A program made the translations under genes and the position numbers. Below are positions 18,763 to 27,603 of a stretch of DNA of 64,000 nt, in pieces (positions within the stretch are counted from its first letter, which is position 1; each line of letters starts with the position of its first letter). The DNA comes from Mycobacterium sp. E2733 (lineage in GTDB: Bacteria; Actinomycetota; Actinomycetes; Mycobacteriales; Mycobacteriaceae). Below the pieces are notes generated by a model, which was not told where the DNA came from, made no database searches, and worked only from the letters and a program-made list of their open reading frames with translations. The stretch covers positions 1-64,000 of the forward strand of contig NZ_LZJZ01000031.1 in the NCBI RefSeq assembly GCF_001667585.1. Reading direction: 5' to 3'.

Positions 18763-19829
18763 GGCACCAACGCGCCCCTGGGCACCAGCCCGGCATCGGC
18801 CGACGCGAAGGCAGCGTTGACGTCGGCCAGGTGGAACGGCTCAGGCATCAGGCGCTCGAACGGAAATCTGGTGTGCTGCAAGAAGGTCAAGCCGATCGCC
18901 AGCGTCACGGGATCGTAGAACATGACGCCACGCACGGATTTGTTGCCGTAGACCAGCACGCTCGGATCCAGCTCGAACGTCCGCCCCACGCCGACATTGC
19001 CCACCTCGAGGAGCGTGCCGCCGTTGTTGAGGAACGCGATCCCGTCCGGAATGACGCCCGGCACACCGACGACTTCGAGCACCCAGTCGGCGCCGATGCC
19101 GCCGGTGCGCTGGCGGACCTGCTCGGTGACCTCTGCGGTCGAGATCGTGCTCGCGTCGATGCAGTGGGTCGCGCCGTAATCGGCGGCGACGTCCAGCCGT
19201 TCGGCGATCTTGTCGATGACGATGACCTCCGCGGCCCCCGCCGTGCGAGCCACCGCCGCCGCGTTGATGCCCAGCCCACCCGCGCCCTGGATGACGACCG
19301 TGTCACCCAGCCGCACGTCCCGCAGCGCGAAAAGTACTTGCGCTAGAGCACAATTCAGCGGGGCGACAGCCGCGTCGGCGAGGTCCTCGGGCACCTTGTA
19401 AAGCGGCTGGCGCCGGCTCGTGTAGTAGTACTCCCCGTAGGCGGCGACGAAGTGCGGCTCCTGATCGTGCGTCCGGTATTCGCCGGCCATCAGGTTCTGG
19501 CACGCATAAGAACGGCCCCGCGCGCACGCGTGGCATTGACCGCAGAACCAGAAATACGGTGTCACCACCCGATCACCGACGGCCAGCGGCTTGCCGGTCG
19601 CGTCGGCGGTCAGGCCCTCGCCGAGTTCGGCGATCTCGCCCACCATTTCGTGGCCCATGGCAAACGGGCACGGCAACGGCAATTCGCCGCGGAAGATGTG
19701 CAAATCGGACCCGCAGATGCCGGCCATCCGCAACTTGAGCGCCGCCGTCCCGGGCGCCGGTGTCGACAACGGAAAGTCGGCCAGCTCGATCGGCCCGCCG
19801 TGGGCGGTCAACAGCGCGAGCTTCGGCAT
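18759..19829 (-). CDS. Zinc-dependent alcohol dehydrogenase (MDR family)
   Basis: A 356-residue medium-chain dehydrogenase. It carries catalytic zinc ligands (GICGSDLH, GHEMVGE), the structural zinc lobe CGQCHACARGRSYAC, and the NAD-binding QGAGGLGINAAAVA. It probably oxidises a terminal alcohol made by the operon's P450 to the aldehyde, which the divergent aldehyde dehydrogenase could finish. It lies 10 bp downstream of the Ltp2-like gene and overlaps the TetR gene. Confidence 0.88.
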   Translation of the reverse strand: MPKLALLTAHGGPIELADFPLSTPAPGTAALKLRMAGICGSDLHIFRGELPLPCPFAMGHEMVGEIAELGEGLTADATGKPLAVGDRVVTPYFWFCGQCHACARGRSYACQNLMAGEYRTHDQEPHFVAAYGEYYYTSRRQPLYKVPEDLADAAVAPLNCALAQVLFALRDVRLGDTVVIQGAGGLGINAAAVARTAGAAEVIVIDKIAERLDVAADYGATHCIDASTISTAEVTEQVRQRTGGIGADWVLEVVGVPGVIPDGIAFLNNGGTLLEVGNVGVGRTFELDPSVLVYGNKSVRGVMFYDPVTLAIGLTFLQHTRFPFERLMPEPFHLADVNAAFASADAGLVPRGALVP

Positions 19830-19839
19830 GGTGATCCCC

Positions 19840-21009
19840 TCAGTTGGCGGGCGCGAGAATCAGCCCGCTCGTAGGTACCCCGGTGCCCGAGGTGACCAAG
19901 ACGTGTTCGACGTTGTCGACCTGGTTGTACGACGTGCCGCGCACCTGGCGCACCCCCTCGGTAATGCCGTTCATGCCGTGGATGTAGGCCTCGCCGAGCA
20001 GGCCGCCGTTGGTGTTGATCGGGAACTCCCCGCCCAGCGACAGCCGCTCGACCGTGGCGAAGTCCTTCGCCTCGCCTCGCCCGCAGAACCCGAGCTCCTC
20101 GAGCTGGGTGAACACGAACGGCGTGAAATGGTCGTAGATGAAAGCGGTCTGGATGTCTTGCGGCTTGAGCCCAGAGTCGCGCCACAGCCTGTTGGCGACA
20201 ACGCCCATCTCGGGGAGGCCGGTGATGTCGTCGCGGTAGTAGCTCGTCATCATCTCGCCGTCGGCGGCCGCGCCCTGGGCGGCCGCGGTGATGATCGCCG
20301 GCGGCTGCCGCAGGTCGCGCGCACGTTCGGCGCTGGTGACCACGAGCGCGACCCCGCCGTCGCTCTCCTGGCAGCAATCCAGCAGGCGCAGCACCGGTTC
20401 GACGATCCAGCGCGAATTCTGGTGGTCCTCCAGCGTGATCGGGCGCTGGTAGAACCAGGCATCGGGATTGCGGGCCGCGTGCGCGCGGTCCACGACGGCG
20501 ATGCGGCCGAAGTCCTCGTTGGTGACGCCGTAAGTGGACATGTAGCGCTGGGCGTGCATCGCGACCCACGCCGCGGGGGTGAGCAAGCCGAACGGCGCGT
20601 AGTGCGCCATGAACAGCGGGGTCCCCAGGTCGGTGCGCCCGCTGCCGCCGAACCGCATGCCGGAGCGTTCGTTGAAGGCGCGCCAGCACACCACCACGTC
20701 GGCAACGCCCGTCGCGACGGCCATCGCGGCGTGCACGACGGTGCCGGCGGCGGCACCGCCGCCGTGGTGCACCCGGGAGAAAAAACTCAGATCGCCGATC
20801 CCCACGTTGCGCGCGATCTCGATCTCGTCGCTGGAGTCCATCGTGAAGGTGACCATGCCGTCGACGTCGCCGGGTGCAAGCCCCGCGTCGTCGAGCGCGG
20901 CGCTCACCGCTTCGCACGCCAATTGCAGTTCGCTGCGGCCGGATTCCTTGGAGAACTCGGTCTGCCCGATCCCGACGATGGCCGCGGCGCCGGGCAGCGA
21001 GCCGCTCAC
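19840..21009 (-). CDS. Ltp2-like thiolase-fold aldolase (lipid-transfer/SCP-x type)
   Basis: A 389-residue thiolase-fold protein of the Ltp2/SCP-x group. In the cholesterol pathway Ltp2 (Rv3540c) makes the retro-aldol cut that removes the last side-chain piece, and it needs the DUF35 part of ChsH2 as partner. The N-terminus (AAAIVGIGQTEFSKESGRSELQL), RVHHGGGAAAGTVVHAAMAV and NTNGGLLGEAYIHGMNG fit this group. It lacks the classical Cys-His-Cys thiolase triad, as Ltp2 does. It overlaps the MaoC gene by ATGA. A DUF35 protein is in the same operon, so the aldolase pair is complete. Confidence 0.85.
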   Translation of the reverse strand: MSGSLPGAAAIVGIGQTEFSKESGRSELQLACEAVSAALDDAGLAPGDVDGMVTFTMDSSDEIEIARNVGIGDLSFFSRVHHGGGAAAGTVVHAAMAVATGVADVVVCWRAFNERSGMRFGGSGRTDLGTPLFMAHYAPFGLLTPAAWVAMHAQRYMSTYGVTNEDFGRIAVVDRAHAARNPDAWFYQRPITLEDHQNSRWIVEPVLRLLDCCQESDGGVALVVTSAERARDLRQPPAIITAAAQGAAADGEMMTSYYRDDITGLPEMGVVANRLWRDSGLKPQDIQTAFIYDHFTPFVFTQLEELGFCGRGEAKDFATVERLSLGGEFPINTNGGLLGEAYIHGMNGITEGVRQVRGTSYNQVDNVEHVLVTSGTGVPTSGLILAPAN

Positions 21010-21461
21010 GCGGCCGCCTCGTCGAGCAGGCTGAGGATCGCGGTACCCGAGACGTGATCGCCCAGGCTGTTGGAGCCCTTGAACGTCACCTCGACGAAGT
21101 TCTCACCTCCGGTGCCTTCGCTCTTCCCGGTGACGCTGCCGGCGAACCGTAGCGGATCATCCGGAAAGCAAGGCACGCCAAGGCGGATCGACAGCTTCTT
21201 GACCATCGCTTCCGGCCCGGCCCAGTCGGTGAGGAACCGCACACAATAGCCGTTGGTGGTCAGGATGTTCATGAACAGGTTCGGCGAGCCCTGCTTGTTG
21301 GCGTAGTCGCGGTCGTGGTGTACGGGCATGAAGTCGCGGGTGGCGATCGCACCAGCGACGATCATCGTTGTGGTGATCGGGATTTCGAGTGGCGTGACCT
21401 CGTCCCCGACGGAGATGTCGGCCCAGCGCAGGGTGGTGGTGCGGCTCGCGATGGTCGTCAT
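21006..21461 (-). CDS. MaoC-family hydratase, ChsH1-like
   Basis: A 151-residue single hot-dog-fold MaoC-like protein: VGDEVTPLEIPITTTMIVAGAIATRDFMPVHHDRDYANKQGSPNLFMNILTTNGYCVRFLTDW. In the igr operon ChsH1 pairs with the MaoC part of ChsH2 to hydrate an enoyl-CoA with a steroid ring attached. The same pairing is available here with the gene at 22986. ATG 21461 overlaps the stop of the upstream acyl-CoA dehydrogenase; the longer frame upstream is a shadow of that gene. Confidence 0.87.
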   Translation of the reverse strand: MTTIASRTTTLRWADISVGDEVTPLEIPITTTMIVAGAIATRDFMPVHHDRDYANKQGSPNLFMNILTTNGYCVRFLTDWAGPEAMVKKLSIRLGVPCFPDDPLRFAGSVTGKSEGTGGENFVEVTFKGSNSLGDHVSGTAILSLLDEAAA

Positions 21462-22578
21462 GGGCGTCCTTCCGAATATGTTGCGCCGAGGTGGGCCAGC
21501 TGCGCGGTGGCCGGGCCGAGCGTGAGCTCGTTGTGCTTGGCCCACAGGAAATAGCGGTGCAAGGGATAGGTGACGTCGATCCCGATGCCGCCATGGACGT
21601 GCTGGGCGGTGGCGGCGACCCGGGCGCCGGCCTCGGCGGCCCAGAACTTCGCGATGCGGGCGGCGCGACGGGCCTCTTTCAATGGCCGCCCGTGTGCGAT
21701 CAGCCACGCCGCATGCCACGTGGTCCAGCGGATCGCCTCGACGTCGATGAACGCGTCGGCCATCCGCTGCTGCACGGCCTGAAAGCTGCCGATGGGCCGG
21801 CCGAATTGTTCGCGGCCCGTGGTGTACTCGGCCGCGATCCGCAGGGCACGCTCAGCGACGCCGAGCTGAATCCCGCACAGCCCGACCAGCGCCCGGGTGT
21901 GCAGCGACTCGATCAGGTCTGTCCCGGGGATCAGGTCGGCGTCCGAAACCGTTGCGCCATCCAGGTATACGTCCGCATGCGGTTCGCGGTTAGTGGTCGG
22001 CACCGGCCGGATGTCGACGCCGTGGGCGTCGGCCGCCAACAGGAACAGGCCGACCCCGCCGTCGTCCATCGACGCCGGGATCAGTACCGTGTCGGCGAAC
22101 TGGGCGGCTGGAACCAGCTCCTTGGCGCCGTCGAGGCGCCAGTTGCCGCCGTCGCGCCGCGCGGTGGTGGCGGGGGCCGTGGCATCGGAGCGGCCCGGCT
22201 CGGCCAGTCCCGCGGTCAGAATGCGGTTCCGGCGACGACGCCCGGCAGGAAGCGTTGCTGCTGTTCGGGATTGCCGTGACTTGCGATGGAGTCGGCCCCC
22301 AGCGCCAGCGTCGCGTAGGCCGGCACCGGAGCCACCGCCCAGCCCACCTCGGCCAGCAGCACCCCGAGCTCGACGAAGCCGCCGCCGTTTCCGCCCACCG
22401 ACTCCGGCAGCGCGGTGCCCAGCAGATCGACGGCCGCCAGCTCTTTCCACAGTGCGTCGTCGAAGCGAGTGTCGCCGGCTTCCAACTCGGTCAGCCGCTC
22501 CGGTGTGGCCCGCCGCTCGAGGAGGTCGCGGGCGAGCTTGGAGATGGTCTCCTGCTCTTCGGTGAAGGTGAAGTCCAT
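21458..22578 (-). pseudogene. Acyl-CoA dehydrogenase, FadE28/ChsE1-like, interrupted by a frameshift
   Basis: The N-terminal 120 residues (MDFTFTEEQETISKLARDLLERR to QQRFLPGVVAGTAF) run in one frame from 22578 and stop at 22216. The remainder (LTAGLAEPGRSDA to HGGIGIDVTYPLHRYFLWAKHNELTLG) continues in another frame to 21458. The protein joins exactly at GTAF/LTAG, so one missing base near 22216-22220 accounts for the break, and adding it would give a 373-residue protein of normal length. This is either a true loss or a sequencing error. In the igr operon the equivalent subunit forms a heterotetramer with FadE29, so loss should disable the dehydrogenation step. Confidence 0.85.
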
Positions 22579-22587
22579 GGTCCCCGC

Positions 22588-22986
22588 CTAGGTGGCCGGC
22601 CGGAACTGATGCAACACCAGGTCGTTCTCGAAGCTCTGGTAGTACACCTCGACCCGCATCCCGGTTGTGACGTCGGCCGGGTCGATGCCGGTCAGGTTGG
22701 ATACCAGCCGCACGCCCTCCTCGAGCTCCACCAGCACGACGACGTAGGGATACTCGAAGAACGGAAACTTCGGCTCGTGCGGCATCACGTAGCTGTAGAC
22801 CGTGCCGCGGCCGGACGACTCGACGGTGCCCCAGTCCAGGGAACGGCAGTGCGGGCACATCGGGCGCGGCGGGTGGCGCAGCTGCCCGCATCCGCCGCAG
22901 CGTTGGATCAGGAGTTTGTTGTCCCGCAATCCATTCCAGAAGAACTCGGTGTCCGGGGTAATGGCCGGCGCCAGTCGGGTCGCCAT
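22588..22986 (-). CDS. DUF35 (zinc ribbon + OB-fold) protein, equivalent to the C-terminal half of ChsH2
   Basis: A 132-residue protein with a rubredoxin-like zinc ribbon (RCGGCGQLRHPPRPMCPHCRS: CxxC...CxxC) followed by an OB-fold (GTVYSYVMPHEP to RVEVYYQSFENDLVLHQFRPA). DUF35 domains are obligate partners of Ltp2-type aldolases. In M. tuberculosis the domain is fused to a MaoC-like domain in ChsH2; here it is a separate gene overlapping the MaoC gene by one base. Confidence 0.9.
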   Translation of the reverse strand: MATRLAPAITPDTEFFWNGLRDNKLLIQRCGGCGQLRHPPRPMCPHCRSLDWGTVESSGRGTVYSYVMPHEPKFPFFEYPYVVVLVELEEGVRLVSNLTGIDPADVTTGMRVEVYYQSFENDLVLHQFRPAT

Positions 22987-23531
22987 CAGCGCTCCGGCCT
23001 GAATCGCAACACCCGGAATCGCTGCCTGCCCAGGACCTCGCCGTTCTGGTCAGTGTAGGTCGTCAGCCAGGTCAGGAAGAACCCGGTGCCCAGCGCTGTC
23101 TTCTTCTCCTCGGAAACCGATTCGTACACCGTCGTCGCGCTGATGACGTCGCCCAGTCGCGGATAGCGCTCGATCTCGAACTCCGAGTTGGTCGCCACCG
23201 TGCTGGTGTACCCGGCCTCGTCGAGAAATGCCGTTGGGTTGCTTTTGATTTCGATGGGCGCGCCACCCCGCTCGCCGATGCCCTCCAGGATCGGCGATGG
23301 CATCGTCCAGGTCTGCAGCATCACCGGCGGCGACACGATGCCGCCGAACCGCGACTTCTCGGCGAACTCGGGGTCCAGGTAGACCGGGTTCATATCGGCC
23401 ATTGCGTAGGCCCAGTGCCGGATCATCGGCTGGTTGACCGGATCCGGGGCCAGCGAGGGCTTTCCGGTGCCGCCGGTCGGCCGGCCGACGAGGGCCTTGA
23501 CCTTGGCGCTGACGGTTTCTGAGTCGGTCAC
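22986..23531 (-). CDS. MaoC-like dehydratase domain protein, equivalent to the N-terminal half of ChsH2
   Basis: A 181-residue hot-dog-fold protein (FAS1-like dehydratase group): KPSLAPDPVNQPMIRHWAYAMADMNPVYLDPEFAEKSRFGGIVSPPVMLQTW. Its length plus that of the next gene (181 + 132) equals that of ChsH2 (about 311), and the two overlap by one base. This looks like a gene fission or the pre-fusion state. The protein probably forms the hydratase heteromer with the ChsH1-like protein. Confidence 0.88.
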   Translation of the reverse strand: MTDSETVSAKVKALVGRPTGGTGKPSLAPDPVNQPMIRHWAYAMADMNPVYLDPEFAEKSRFGGIVSPPVMLQTWTMPSPILEGIGERGGAPIEIKSNPTAFLDEAGYTSTVATNSEFEIERYPRLGDVISATTVYESVSEEKKTALGTGFFLTWLTTYTDQNGEVLGRQRFRVLRFRPER

Positions 23532-23545
23532 TGACGGCTGTCCTC

Positions 23546-24745
23546 CTATGTTGCGGTGGCGCGAAGGTCGCGGGGAGCCCGCGGCATGCCTAATCCGGCC
23601 ATGGCGATGATGTCACGCTGAATCTCGTTGGCGCCGCCACCGAACGTATTGATGACCGCCCATCGGTATGCGGTTTCCAGCGCGCCGCGCAGCGGTGCAT
23701 CGGTGCCCCGGCGTACCCCGTTGTGGTCGAGCACTTCTAGCAACTGTCGGGCGACCTGCTGGGTCAGCTCGGTGCCGAACACCTTGGCGGCCGACGCCTC
23801 TCCCATTTGGAGGCCCATGCTTCCCACACCTTTGGTCATCGCGGCGTTGACGCGAAGGTTGACCAGTTTGTAGGCGGCGACCTGGGCCTCGACCCGGGCC
23901 AGCGCGAGTTGCACCCACGGCTGGTCGATGACGCGACCGCTATCAAGTTCGGTGGTGGCGGCCCACTCGAGGGTCTTGTCGAACAGCGGCTCGAGCGCGC
24001 CGAGGTTGCCGAGGGCCGCCCGCTCGAAGTTCAACTGGGTGGTGATCAGCTGCCAGCCCTGGTTCTCCCCACCCACCAGCGCGCTGGCCGGGACCCGCAC
24101 GTTGTCGTAGAACGTGTAGAAGGTGGAGATGCCGGACATCGTGTGCAGCGGCTGCCAGGAGAACCCGGGCGACGAGGTGGGCACGATCAGGATGGAAATG
24201 CCCTTGTGTTTCTTGGCGTTCGGATCGGTGCGGGCGGCCAGCCAGATGTAGTCGGCGTAGGCGGCGCCGCTGGTGAACATCTTCTGGCCATTGATCACGT
24301 ATTCGTCGCCGTTGCGGACCGCGGTGGTGCGCAGGGAGGCCAGGTCGCTTCCGGCTCCCGGCTCGGAGTAGCCGATCGCGAATTCGACGCTGCCGTCGAG
24401 TATGGCGGGCAGGAACTGCTGCTTCTGTTCCTCGGAGCCGCACTGCATAAGGGTTGGCCCGACGGTGTTGAGCGTCACCAGCGGGATCGGGGCGTTGACC
24501 CGCTGCGCCTCCTCGGAGAAGATGAACTGCTCGATCGCCGAGAACCCGCGTCCGCCATACTCTTTGGGCCACCCGACGCCGAGCAGGTCGGCCGCGGCCA
24601 GGGCGCGTATACATTCGCGCACTTCGGGGCCGCCCTCCATGCGTGTGCTGAGAGCGAGGCTGCGTTCGGGCGTCATGACCTGTTCCAGCGCGGCGCGGAT
24701 CTCGGCGCGCAGGCGCTCCTGCTCAGGCGAGTACTCCAAATCCAT
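23546..24745 (-). CDS. Acyl-CoA dehydrogenase, FadE29/ChsE2-like
   Basis: A 399-residue acyl-CoA dehydrogenase: N-terminal helical domain, FAD/substrate strand region FAIGYSEPGAGSDLASLRTTAVRNGDEYVINGQKMFTSGA, and C-terminal FGGGANEIQRDIIA. It resembles FadE29 (Rv3543c), the ChsE2 partner in the steroid side-chain dehydrogenase, over its whole length (VGWPKEYGGRGFSAIEQFIFSEEAQR). It would pair with the FadE28-like protein whose gene is frameshifted here. It starts 5 bp after the P450 stop. Confidence 0.93.
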   Translation of the reverse strand: MDLEYSPEQERLRAEIRAALEQVMTPERSLALSTRMEGGPEVRECIRALAAADLLGVGWPKEYGGRGFSAIEQFIFSEEAQRVNAPIPLVTLNTVGPTLMQCGSEEQKQQFLPAILDGSVEFAIGYSEPGAGSDLASLRTTAVRNGDEYVINGQKMFTSGAAYADYIWLAARTDPNAKKHKGISILIVPTSSPGFSWQPLHTMSGISTFYTFYDNVRVPASALVGGENQGWQLITTQLNFERAALGNLGALEPLFDKTLEWAATTELDSGRVIDQPWVQLALARVEAQVAAYKLVNLRVNAAMTKGVGSMGLQMGEASAAKVFGTELTQQVARQLLEVLDHNGVRRGTDAPLRGALETAYRWAVINTFGGGANEIQRDIIAMAGLGMPRAPRDLRATAT

Positions 24746-24749
24746 CGGT

Positions 24750-25934
24750 TCAGGCCCCCAGCCGTACCGGCATCCGCTTGACCCCGGGCACCATGGTGGC
24801 CCGCATCCGGTCGACCCCGCCCACCAGCTCGAGCCTGGGGAAGCGGCGCAGCAGCTCGTCGAACATCACGCAGGCCTCCAGCCGCGCCAATTGCGCACCG
24901 ACGCAGGAATGTTCGCCACACCCGAACGCGATGTGCGGGTTGGGGTGCCGGGTCACCTTGAACTCCTCGGAGTCGGCACCGAAGATCTCCTCGTCCCGGT
25001 TGGCGGAGCCGTAGAGCATCACCACCACGTCCCACTCGGCGATCCGCTGGCCGCGGATCTGCACGTCGGTCGTCGCGGTGCGCGCCATGTGCACCACGGG
25101 GCTGGTCCACCGCAGCATTTCCTCGACGGCGCCGGGGATCAGTGCCGGATCGTCGACCAGCAGGCGGCATTGGTCGGGGTGGGCGATCAGCGCCAGCGTG
25201 CCCAGCGCGATCAGGTTGCGGGTGGTTTCGTTGCCGGCCACCAGTAGCAGGTAGGCGAAATTCAGCAGGTCTTCGTCGGTCAGCCGGACACCGTCGATCT
25301 CCGCGCCGGCCAGCACCGACAACAGGTCGTCGCGCGCGTCCACGCGCCTGGCGGCGATCAGCTTCTGGAAGTACTCATACAGCTGCCCCATGGCGACCAA
25401 CGGGTCGAGTTCGATCTCCGGGTCGGCCGTTCCGGTGGCCGCGTCCGACCACACCCGGAACTGCTCCCAGTCATCGGCCGGCGCGCCGATGAGCTCGGCG
25501 ATCATCCGGGTGGGCAGCGGAGCGGCGATCTCATCGGCGAACTCGTGCACGGAATCCGGCTCGATGCCGTCGAGGATCCCCCGCACGATCTCGCGGATCT
25601 TGGGCTCCAGGACGGCCACCCGCCGCCGGGTGAACCCGGAGTTGATCAGCTTGCGCAACTGCCGGTGCCGCGGCGGGTCGGTGAAGATGAGGTTGCCCTC
25701 CTGCACCGCGTTCCCCAGCTGCGGGTCGGGAATGGTGATGCCCCGGGTAGAGGTGAACGTGGCCGGGTTGGTGGACACGAACCGGATGTCCTCGTACTTC
25801 AGCAGTGCCCAGAAGTGGGTCACGTCATTCCAGCACACCGGCGCCGTCGCGCGCAGCTCGCGGTACGCCGGGTACGGATCGCCCGCATAGAAGTCGGGGG
25901 AGTGCAACAGAGAAGCGGGAAAAGCGGTCCGCAC
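24750..25934 (-). CDS. Cytochrome P450, first gene of the igr-like operon
   Basis: A 394-residue soluble P450. The I-helix reads LLVAGNETTRN (acid/alcohol pair replaced by N-E-T-T), ExxR is in EEMLRW, and the heme loop is FGCGEHSCVGAQLARLE with the axial Cys. It probably hydroxylates a terminal or side-chain carbon of the pathway substrate, as CYP125 does at the head of the igr operon. GTG 25934 is chosen for a GGGAGG site 7 bases upstream; the frame continues open to 26039 without support and would swallow the operator palindrome. Ferredoxin and reductase partners are not in the cluster. Confidence 0.92.
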   Translation of the reverse strand: MRTAFPASLLHSPDFYAGDPYPAYRELRATAPVCWNDVTHFWALLKYEDIRFVSTNPATFTSTRGITIPDPQLGNAVQEGNLIFTDPPRHRQLRKLINSGFTRRRVAVLEPKIREIVRGILDGIEPDSVHEFADEIAAPLPTRMIAELIGAPADDWEQFRVWSDAATGTADPEIELDPLVAMGQLYEYFQKLIAARRVDARDDLLSVLAGAEIDGVRLTDEDLLNFAYLLLVAGNETTRNLIALGTLALIAHPDQCRLLVDDPALIPGAVEEMLRWTSPVVHMARTATTDVQIRGQRIAEWDVVVMLYGSANRDEEIFGADSEEFKVTRHPNPHIAFGCGEHSCVGAQLARLEACVMFDELLRRFPRLELVGGVDRMRATMVPGVKRMPVRLGA

Positions 25935-25958
25935 GGCGGCCTCCCTGACAGGCGATCC

Positions 25959-25979
25959 GACACATTGGAGCAATGTGTC
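25959..25979. promoter_or_regulatory. Perfect palindrome in the P450/aldehyde dehydrogenase divergent promoter (likely TetR operator)
   Basis: GACACATTG at 25959-25967 and CAATGTGTC at 25971-25979 form a perfect 9-bp inverted repeat with a 3-base centre, 25 bp upstream of the P450 start. A second perfect 10-bp palindrome, GGTGTACACC, lies at 26087-26096 just before the aldehyde dehydrogenase start. Size and symmetry suit a TetR dimer, and a TetR gene ends the P450 operon. Confidence 0.65.
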
Positions 25980-26106
25980 TTGCGGCCTTGTGTCTACTCC
26001 GCGCCGCCCATCCCTGTCAATACCTCCGCGAAGCCGCAAAATAGCGTGTAATTCGCGCGATTGGTGATTGACGACGTCGGGCCATGGGTGTACACCAAGT
26101 GGTTAG

Positions 26107-27603
26107 ATGACCGACGTTCGGGTGAGGAAACGCATGGCCGAGCTACAAACTCCGGGATCTCTTGTCGACACCTACCGGCTCTACATCGATGGGAGATGGG
26201 TCGAGCCGGAAGACGGTCGCTACGACGACTTCAACCCGGCCACCGAGCAGTCCATCGGCACGGCGCCCGACGCGAGCGTCGCCCAGGTCGGCGCGGCCAT
26301 CGACGCGGCACGCCGGGTGTTCGACAGCGGGCCGTGGGGCCGCATGGGTCCGGACGAGCGGGCCGGCTGCCTCAATCAGCTCGGTGAGGCCCTGCTCAAG
26401 CACGCCGACGAGATCTTCGCGCTGTCACAGATCGAATGGGGTTGCGTCACCAATGAGCGGATGATGCAAATCGACGGCGCCGGCTACATGTCCATGCATG
26501 CGGCCCAGCTCGCGACGAAGTTGGTCGACGAGCCGGTCACTGGCATCGGCGCCGGGACGACGTTGCTGCGCCGCGAGCCGCTCGGTGTCGTGTCGATCCT
26601 GACGCCGTGGAACTTCCCGCACTGTCTCAACGTGATGAAGGTGAACAACGCGCTGGCCGCGGGCAACAGCGTCGTGCTCAAGCCCTCGCCGCTGACACCG
26701 CTCGCCGGTCTTGCCCTGGCGCGCATCATCGACGAGGAGACCGACATTCCGCCTGGGGTGGTCAATGTGGTCACACCCTCGGGGCTCGAGGCGGCCAAAC
26801 TGCTCACGACGGATCCGCGCATCGACATGATCAGCTTCACCGGCAGCTCCGCCGTCGGTTGTGAGGTCATGCGGGCCGCGGGCGACGCCATGACGCGGCT
26901 GTTGCTGGAGTGCGGCGGGAAATCCGCGAGCATCGTCCTCGACGACACGCAGGTGACCGACGAGATGCTGCGGCAGATGCTGTTCGATTGCTGCTCGTTG
27001 CACGCCGGACAGGCGTGCATCCTGCACAGCCGGCTCCTGCTTCCCGATTCGTTGCACGACGACGTCGTCGACCGGCTCGTCGCGCTCGCCGGCGACGTCA
27101 AGGTCGGCGACCCCACGGACCCGACGGTGGAAATGGGTCCGCTCATCAGCGCGGCGCAGCGCGAGCGCGTGCAGGCGCACGTTGACGGGGCGGTCAGCGA
27201 CGGCGCGAAGCTGGCGACCGGCGGCGGCCGCCCGGCCGGCCTGGATGCCGGCTTCTACTTCGAACCGACGATCCTCACTGGCGTGCAACCGGATTCGACG
27301 ATCGCACAGGAGGAAGTGTTCGGGCCCGTGCTGTCGGTGCTGCGCTACCGCGACGACGACGACGCCGTCGCGATCGCGAACAACTCGTGCTACGGGCTTT
27401 CCGGTGCAGTATGGGGCGCCGACGTGGACCGGGCCGTCGCGGTCGCCCGGCGGATGCGCACCGGTCAGGTCGCGGTCAACGGCATCGGGCCGGGCGATGC
27501 GCCGTTCGGTGGCTTCAAGCTGAGCGGGTTCGGCCGGGAGAGTGGCGGAATCAGCGGACTGCACCAGTACATGGAGGTGAAGGCCATCGGGATCCCGGCA
27601 TGA
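26107..27603 (+). CDS. Aldehyde dehydrogenase (NAD(P)+-dependent)
   Basis: A 498-residue ALDH-superfamily enzyme. It has the WNFPHCLNVMKVNNALAAGNSVVLKPSPLTPL cofactor region, Glu base in LLLECGGKSASIVLDD, and catalytic Cys in LHAGQACILHSRLL. It probably oxidises the aldehyde produced by the operon's alcohol dehydrogenase to a carboxylic acid. It is divergent from the P450 operon and overlaps the CoA-transferase gene by ATGA. The start could also be the ATG at 26134 (MAELQTPGSL), nine codons in. Confidence 0.92.
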   Translation: MTDVRVRKRMAELQTPGSLVDTYRLYIDGRWVEPEDGRYDDFNPATEQSIGTAPDASVAQVGAAIDAARRVFDSGPWGRMGPDERAGCLNQLGEALLKHADEIFALSQIEWGCVTNERMMQIDGAGYMSMHAAQLATKLVDEPVTGIGAGTTLLRREPLGVVSILTPWNFPHCLNVMKVNNALAAGNSVVLKPSPLTPLAGLALARIIDEETDIPPGVVNVVTPSGLEAAKLLTTDPRIDMISFTGSSAVGCEVMRAAGDAMTRLLLECGGKSASIVLDDTQVTDEMLRQMLFDCCSLHAGQACILHSRLLLPDSLHDDVVDRLVALAGDVKVGDPTDPTVEMGPLISAAQRERVQAHVDGAVSDGAKLATGGGRPAGLDAGFYFEPTILTGVQPDSTIAQEEVFGPVLSVLRYRDDDDAVAIANNSCYGLSGAVWGADVDRAVAVARRMRTGQVAVNGIGPGDAPFGGFKLSGFGRESGGISGLHQYMEVKAIGIPA

